Assembly (NCBI GenBank): GCA_022818135.1
Contig: JAFMSR010000010.1
Coordinates: 30,901,770-30,965,769 of the forward strand
From: Saxidomus purpurata
Taxonomy: Eukaryota > Mollusca > Bivalvia > Venerida > Veneridae
Direction of reading: 5' to 3'
DNA length: 64,000 nt
Part shown: positions 58,669-64,000 of the stretch, one piece after another
Position numbering within the stretch: position 1 is the first letter of the stretch
Layout of the letters: each line of letters starts with the position of its first letter
The notes under the pieces: model-generated
The model's input: the letters and a program-made list of their open reading frames with translations, nothing else
The model's database searches: none
What the model was told of the DNA's origin: nothing
Made by a program: the position numbers and the translations under genes

Positions 58669-59067
58669 ATCAAGGCCCAACAGTTCATTGCAGTCCCAAA
58701 TAGTTTTAAGTGTGTAGAAACAGTGCTGTACATAAAACACAAACCGTACATGTTGTGCATTTAAAGAAATATTTTGAGAGATTTACATCATATTGTTGAT
58801 ATTCTGACATTAAATTGCCCTTTGAAAGGGGAAGAGCTGTTGCAATAGGCATGGATTTCTTTAATATATTTTTGTTTTATGTAGATACACATACATGTAT
58901 ATTTGAGGTTACTTATTGCACATGTGATCTTGTACAATGATTTAGTGAGCTGTTTACATAGTTTTTAGTGCCAGTATTTTGAGTCCCAGTTTATAATCAT
59001 AAAAGTAACTTGCATGTACTACTGTCATGAAGTGAATAATGAAGTACATGTATGTGTTTGAATATTT
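58669..59067. other. 3' flank of Wntless copy 2
   Basis: About 85-90 % alike to 27049-27370 after copy 1 (GGGAAGAGCTGTTG-AATAGGCATGGATTTCTTTAATAT). Likely 3' untranslated region. The cleavage site is not determined. Confidence 0.45.
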
Positions 59068-59850
59068 TTATGCCCCCAAAGTTGGGCATATTGAAATTGC
59101 ACCGTCCATGCGTTTGTCCACGCCCAAAAAGTGTGGGTTAAGTGGCTATGACAACAATAGTTAACAGTAAATGCCAATTTTCTCCTGTCCACACGTGTCC
59201 ATTGTTACATCTTTTCTTGTCCAGGCTGTAGCTTTGTCATGCATTGAAGGATGTTTAAATATCTGGGCACAGATGTTCAGCACATCAATATGACAAGTAA
59301 CGTGCAAGACCCATGTCTGTACCTCAAAGGTCAAGGTCACACTTGGAGTTTAATGAAAATGGAATCCTGTTTATATGTACACATTCGTGTCTGGACTGTA
59401 CTTTGTCATGCATTGATGGATTGTAAAATAACTTCACACAAATGTTCAGCACATCAAGACAACACGTTGCATAAGACCATACCTCAAAGGTCAAGGTCAC
59501 ACTTTGAATTTAAAGATAATGAAATTCTGTATACATTGTTACTCTGTCATGAATGTAAGGATTTAAAAATTACATAGCAAAATTGTTGAGCACATGGAGA
59601 TGACATGTCACATGCAAGTCCTGTGTCCTTACCTTGAAGGTCAAGGTCACACTACCTTCAAGGTCACACATTTTAGAATCCTGTTCATGTCTGGACTGTA
59701 ACTCTGTTAAACATTGAAATATTTTGAAATGAAATGGAACAAATGTTCAGCACATGGAGATAAAGTGTTGTGCGCAAGTACCAGTTCCACACCTTGGCGG
59801 TCAACACCTCTTTTGGGGGCATTTGTCACTTATGAGGGACAACTCTTGTT
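59068..59850. mobile_element. Pearl-like element, diverged copy of the 37381 family
   Basis: The head TTATGCCCCCAAAGTTGGGCATA, GCACCGTCCATGCG and core phrases GTCAAGGTCACACTT are followed by the end CTTTTGGGGGCATTTGTCACTTATGAGGGACAACTCTTGTT. It is older and more irregular than the unit A copy and sits at a different place. Confidence 0.7.
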
Positions 59851-61352
59851 CTGTTAGTATGTGCAGTCAAGAAAATAAATGCCAGATAAAAACGATGGTA
59901 ACTACAACAAAACATTCTTTAGAGAAATTAGTCTTTCAAGTACATTGCTGGACATGTACTTACCATATTTTACATCAAACTGCCTCAGTATGAGTATTGC
60001 TTGGTGCAGGCAAGAAATCAAAATTTTCCACCAATATTGTTGCTTTTAGAATTATACAGGGTTTTCGTTGTTGTCGATTTATTTTCAGAGTTGTTTACAT
60101 TTTGTACATAAACCATAACTTACATATCTTCTAAAGTGTGAATTATTGTACTGTTTATATGTATACAAAAAACTGATATTAATACTATGTAAAAGGGTTA
60201 GTGATCCCCAAGGTCTCATTTTCATTGAAAAATATTCTACATTTCTGTTAAAGTATGATTATGATTTATTGTGAAATGTCCAATTTGCTGTGTAAGTTTG
60301 GACTAATCATTTTTGTGTCACCTTTGACAATTTCACTCTGTAGGCACTTATTGCTGATTTACCAAAGAAGATGTCTTCCAAGTTTTGATGTTATGTTACA
60401 TAAAGTGTATAATTAGAAATCTCACAACAAAGCCCTACTTGTGCAATGGGTGTGTTTTAAATGTTCTTTTAGAGACTAGATTACTGTAAAGATAGGTGGC
60501 ATTGCATTAAAATGCATCTTTCCGAGGATAAAAGTGAATTTGATACTATGTATGATTATTTCTGATTTTGTCCTTGTTATGTAATTGTATCAAAGTCTAC
60601 CTTAAATTTGATAGATCAGGGTAGTCGTATTCCAGTAGCATCTTAGGTGATTTCTTAAGTATTTTAACTCGAGTCCAAAACTTTTCATTATTATAATTCG
60701 CTTAAAAGTGAATGATTGTTTGTAGTTTCATCATCATTATAGAAAATGGTCATGGAAGATTCATAATCAATGTTCAACATGCTGCAATGCACATTCTCCT
60801 TTTTAAATTATCTTCTTAAGGAAATTGTTAAGTTTAAGAAAAATCTTAAGATTTGACTTAAGATGTTACTCGAATATGGCCCCAGGGGATGTAATGATGA
60901 AATATCCATTTTACAATAATCATGATGTTCTATTCATTTACTTCTTGCATTTTCTTATCTTGAAAAAAAACAAACATATTTTTTTAGACTGTATTTGTTT
61001 TCAAATTACTTCTATTTACTTTGTCTCACAGTAGACAGTGTTATATATACAACAGTAATGGAAAAAAATGTTTTCAATCACATCAGTTTTGCATGATTTT
61101 TGTATATAAATATATGTTGTACAGTTTGTATTTTTTGCAGCTTCATAATTATTTAAATGTTTTAGATCTGTGATGCAATATTTTCTAGATTTGTACATAT
61201 TTTATACTTTTAGTGTTACTGCTTCGACATGTTATGTTAAAACTGCAATTTTTCAAAATTTTAGGAAATGCAATGTATTTGTTCAAAGTTTTGTTAATAT
61301 TCGTCATTTAATAGCTTCGTAAATGTTCAGAGATGTGTTGTAAATGGCAGAG

Positions 61353-61508
61353 GGCCCGTCTTATCACTTCTCTTTGAGAAGCTCGTTAGTATCTCGCAAT
61401 GTTCTCGTATCTTTTTTACCCGTCTTATCAATATTCTCGTATCTTCAGACATTCGAGAAACGGGGCTCGGAAATACCTCGTGAGATACGATTTTTGACAA
61501 GACGGGCA
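61353..61508. mobile_element. 156-bp MITE with 5-bp target duplication
   Basis: The ends GGCCCGTCTTATCA and TGACAAGACGGGCA are inverted repeats. CAGAG flanks both sides (61348-61352, 61509-61513). Unit A has the empty site with CAGAG once (GACAGAGTCCTC near 38508-38519). No coding capacity. Confidence 0.85.
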
Positions 61509-62034
61509 CAGAGTCCTCAAATTTAGAAATCCTGATAAGCCAGTAATGCATAATACACATACATCACCAGTCAGATCTGTACAGCCAAGTACTATTGTTA
61601 CTAACAGTTTCGTGTCTGCTACTCTTAAGACAGGCGAGGGACAGAATCTCTTAACTATTATTGTTATAAAATTACGTTAATTAGTAACCAGTCATAAGTA
61701 ATTGCGTATCAGTTGAGGTGTTTGCATTAAGCTGTTAATATATGTGGTAATACAATGTGTATTGTTGGATAATATAACCTTCAGCATCATGTTTCACCTG
61801 AACTACTCAAATTAATTTAAATGGCCATATATTGTTGTGCTTTTTTTCTCGGTGGAAGTATGAATGTAAAATCAAGTCATTAATTTTGAAAAGCATTTAA
61901 TGCAAGGTAAGTTCTGTTGATACTTTTATATATGAAATAAGTCTGTAACAATAAAACATTTTGTAAATGATCTGTAAGGCAAATACAGCTTTTGGTTGTG
62001 AATAATGATATTATTTATGAAAAGAGTAGTGGCA

Positions 62035-62310
62035 TTAAATGTGCAAAAAATGAGTTTTGTCTCTTATTTTTCCAGCCAGAGCTTGCTGCTTGGCTTGCAA
62101 TTCCTGATAGCCTCTACACAACTTGTGGTCCACAAGTGCTGACCTGAATCTTTTGAACCATTTGTTTAATTTTGGCACATCAACATTATATGTCATACAC
62201 CTTTGACACTCTAAAAGTTGCCACCAAGCCACTTTCGCTATGTGAGACAGTGGTCTAAACTGCACAGCCATAAGAACCAGTCTACCAGTTATGTTAATAA
62301 TTCTATACAG
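62035..62310 (-). CDS. Unidentified minus-strand frame next to the putative exon
   Basis: An open stretch of about 90 codons lies about 35 nt 3' of the stop at 62344. It includes HIAKVAWWQLLECQRC and LNKWFKRFRSALVDHK, with a Trp- and Cys-containing, globular-looking composition that is unlike random AT-rich translation. Family not recognised. It could be 3'-UTR coincidence or a second gene fragment. Confidence 0.25.
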   Translation of the reverse strand: MYRIINITGRLVLMAVQFRPLSHIAKVAWWQLLECQRCMTYNVDVPKLNKWFKRFRSALVDHKLCRGYQELQAKQQALAGKIRDKTHFLHI

Positions 62311-62343
62311 AAAGGCAACCAGTCCGCTTCATGCGATAGTCCT

Positions 62344-62488
62344 TCAATCATCTAATGTGAAGTCATATTTCTTGAATTTTGATTTATATTCTGCTGCCAT
62401 GGATGCTTCCTGAGTCTTTGACACGCTACAAACTTTCCAGTCCACTCGCTCTGGCATGTCCAATATACCAGGGCTTGACAATACCTCC
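62344..62488 (-). CDS. Putative last coding exon of an unidentified gene
   Basis: On the minus strand a good acceptor (TTCTGTTACAG) is followed by 47 codons to a TGA at 62346-62344. The peptide includes the segments SSPGILDMPERVDWK and AAEYKSKFKKYDFTLDD, with a normal soluble-protein composition. I cannot name it. The block 62045-62640 is absent from unit A, so it is either a real gene fragment moved into unit B or part of an unrecognised element. No upstream exon could be tied to it within the window. Confidence 0.35.
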
Positions 62489-62869
62489 CTGTAACAGAAT
62501 AAAGCTAAGAATATTAAAACTTTCCATCTGCTGCAACCTTACATCTGTACCTAACCCTAACTTTGATTAACTAGGACTTTACCATCTTTCTATAGATTGA
62601 AGTGTCTGGTGTTTATATGTTCATAGAGGAGGTTGGTAAATATTTCCGAAACAGTGCTGACTGTGGTCTGACTGTACATATATGCAGCTTACACAGTCCA
62701 ACCATAATTTGCACTGACTATAAAGAAGGCCGCTCGGCTTGGAAAGTTCCAGGCTTGAATATCGGGGAGGTTGTTCCTCCCCGACCCACCCCACAAGAAA
62801 AATGTGGGATCTTGCTAAGTAGTACAGTATTGACTTGATTACAAGCAGGAAAGTTATATTAAACTTCAA

Positions 62870-64000
62870 TAATTGCTAATAATATATTTATCAACTTGTC
62901 ATACAACTGTACAGTATTCAGACATAAAATTTTACTTCAGCATTTACCTGATGGCATTAGTGATTGTGATATTCTTTATTAATAGTAAGAAACTTTAATT
63001 ACCTGCCAAACTGTAATGGGAATCTGCTAGATTTTGAGATTCTACAGTAGAGTTTATCCCCTGTTGGTAACTCGGCATAGAAGTAAGGCACCCCTACCTG
63101 TACTATCTGAAATAAATGAGAAATGATCAGCAAACATGACCTATGAATGGGTAGAACTGAGTCTGGTAAAAAAACTATCCAATATGAGACTTGGATAGGA
63201 GAATTTATTATCTTTGCTAATTAAAATAAATTTCAATGTGTATGAAAGACTGAAAGTAGAGGAATAAAGTAGAACCCTGCAAGTACTGCTTTTGAAATTA
63301 AAGTGGTAAGGCAAGTATACTTGTAAATTTAAGCATCCTTAAATAACTGGAGTTACTAGTATGCAAAAGAACTGAATGTTTAACCAACACCAGTATGTGA
63401 TGTATATTTCCAAGGGCTGTTTCATTTAAATACACTTAACTGATGTTAGCCACACATATACTCGGGTCGTACCGCATATATACCTCGCCCAAGGGTGGTG
63501 GACCTAATAAGCACATACAAAAACTAGCCACACAAATTATCCAAGATACACATAGGAAGGTACCTGTCTGATATCTGAATGTACAGGAATTTCATTGAGT
63601 TCAACTGAATCACTCTCAGCACATTCCATAAATGTATCTTTAATTTCCTGAATACTGTCTTGAGGAATGGGCACAGCCTGGAATATCAACATTCAAAAAT
63701 TATATCAAGAATATTTCCAACTTAATAGTTTAATCCAAACTTCAAGGCTACATTTTGTCGGATAGGTGTAAAACAGAAACATTGTAATAATAAGGGTCAT
63801 GCATTTGAATCACAAAGGGAACAACATATTGATGGTGTATAGTCTGTTTCCATAGCGATAATAGTGATTGATTTAAACTCATGATTTAAAACGACTTAAA
63901 ATCTCCATGATGTTTGCATTACTTTATATCTGGTGTAAAATACCTTACTTGTATCTGTAAATGCTGAGTTCTGAAGTTTCTTTCAAAGAAAACAACTGCT
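62870..64000. other. Non-coding DNA homologous to unit A 41377-42330 and 43605-43740
   Basis: Follows unit A closely except for a short insertion near 63455-63540 (GGGTCGTACCGCATATATACC). No gene seen. Confidence 0.5.

Larger units (their letters stand above)
47655..64000. repeat. Segmental duplication unit B (contains Wntless copy 2), runs off the window
   Basis: This is the partner of unit A in direct orientation. It is compact: the Wntless gene spans 10.7 kb here against 24.9 kb in A. Homology to A still continues at the last base of the window (63885-64000 matches 43605-43740), so the true right end lies outside. Confidence 0.85.

Overview
The window is eukaryotic, AT-rich, intron-containing DNA, most likely from a bivalve mollusc. 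The case for a bivalve rests on the host gene and on many copies of a 'pearl'-type repeat: a short terminal motif, a GTCC/GTCT microsatellite, and a core of roughly 150-180 bp tandem repeats. Pearl elements are characteristic of bivalve genomes. Species cannot be fixed from sequence alone, and no prokaryotic genes or operons are present.

The only host gene I can name is Wntless (WLS/Evi/GPR177), the multi-pass carrier that takes lipidated Wnt from the ER/Golgi to the cell surface. It occurs twice, in tandem and in the same orientation. Copy 2 (48006-58668) has 14 coding exons with consensus splice sites, an open 545-residue frame and most residues that are conserved with animal WLS. Copy 1 (2187-27048) has the same 14 exons and intron phases. 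However, exon 3 carries indels that bring a stop at codon 101, exon 8 has lost a codon, exon 14 is eroded, and many conserved residues are replaced. Copy 1 looks like a decaying duplicate.

The duplication covers more than the gene. Unit A runs from about 1070 to 43740 and unit B from about 47655 past the window end; homologous flanking blocks keep the same order. Unit A is about 2.5 times longer than the matching part of B because of mobile-element insertions. The largest additions are (i) the 12.6-kb intron 7 of copy 1, with two minus-strand LINE remnants (about 10.55-16.0 kb and 17.5-20.5 kb), where copy 2 has a 343-bp intron; (ii) a nearly intact I-type LINE with endonuclease, reverse transcriptase and RNase H (29726-36606), flanked by a 13-bp direct repeat; (iii) a 1.2-kb hAT-like element with an exact 8-bp target duplication (40147-41353); and (iv) pearl-like arrays, SINEs and palindromic MITEs. 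Unit B carries a clean 156-bp MITE whose empty site survives in unit A.

Between the units (43.7-47.6 kb) lies a 2.6-kb element with long inverted repeats. Its GC-richer centre carries a minus-strand reading frame with about nine copies of a ten-residue Pro-Ala-Pro-Ile-Asn repeat. I do not recognise this protein, and it is the most novel object here. Near the right end a minus-strand segment (62035-62488) looks like the terminal coding exon of an unidentified gene or gene fragment. The main caveat for the whole window is that a false tandem duplication made from two divergent haplotypes cannot be excluded without read depth.
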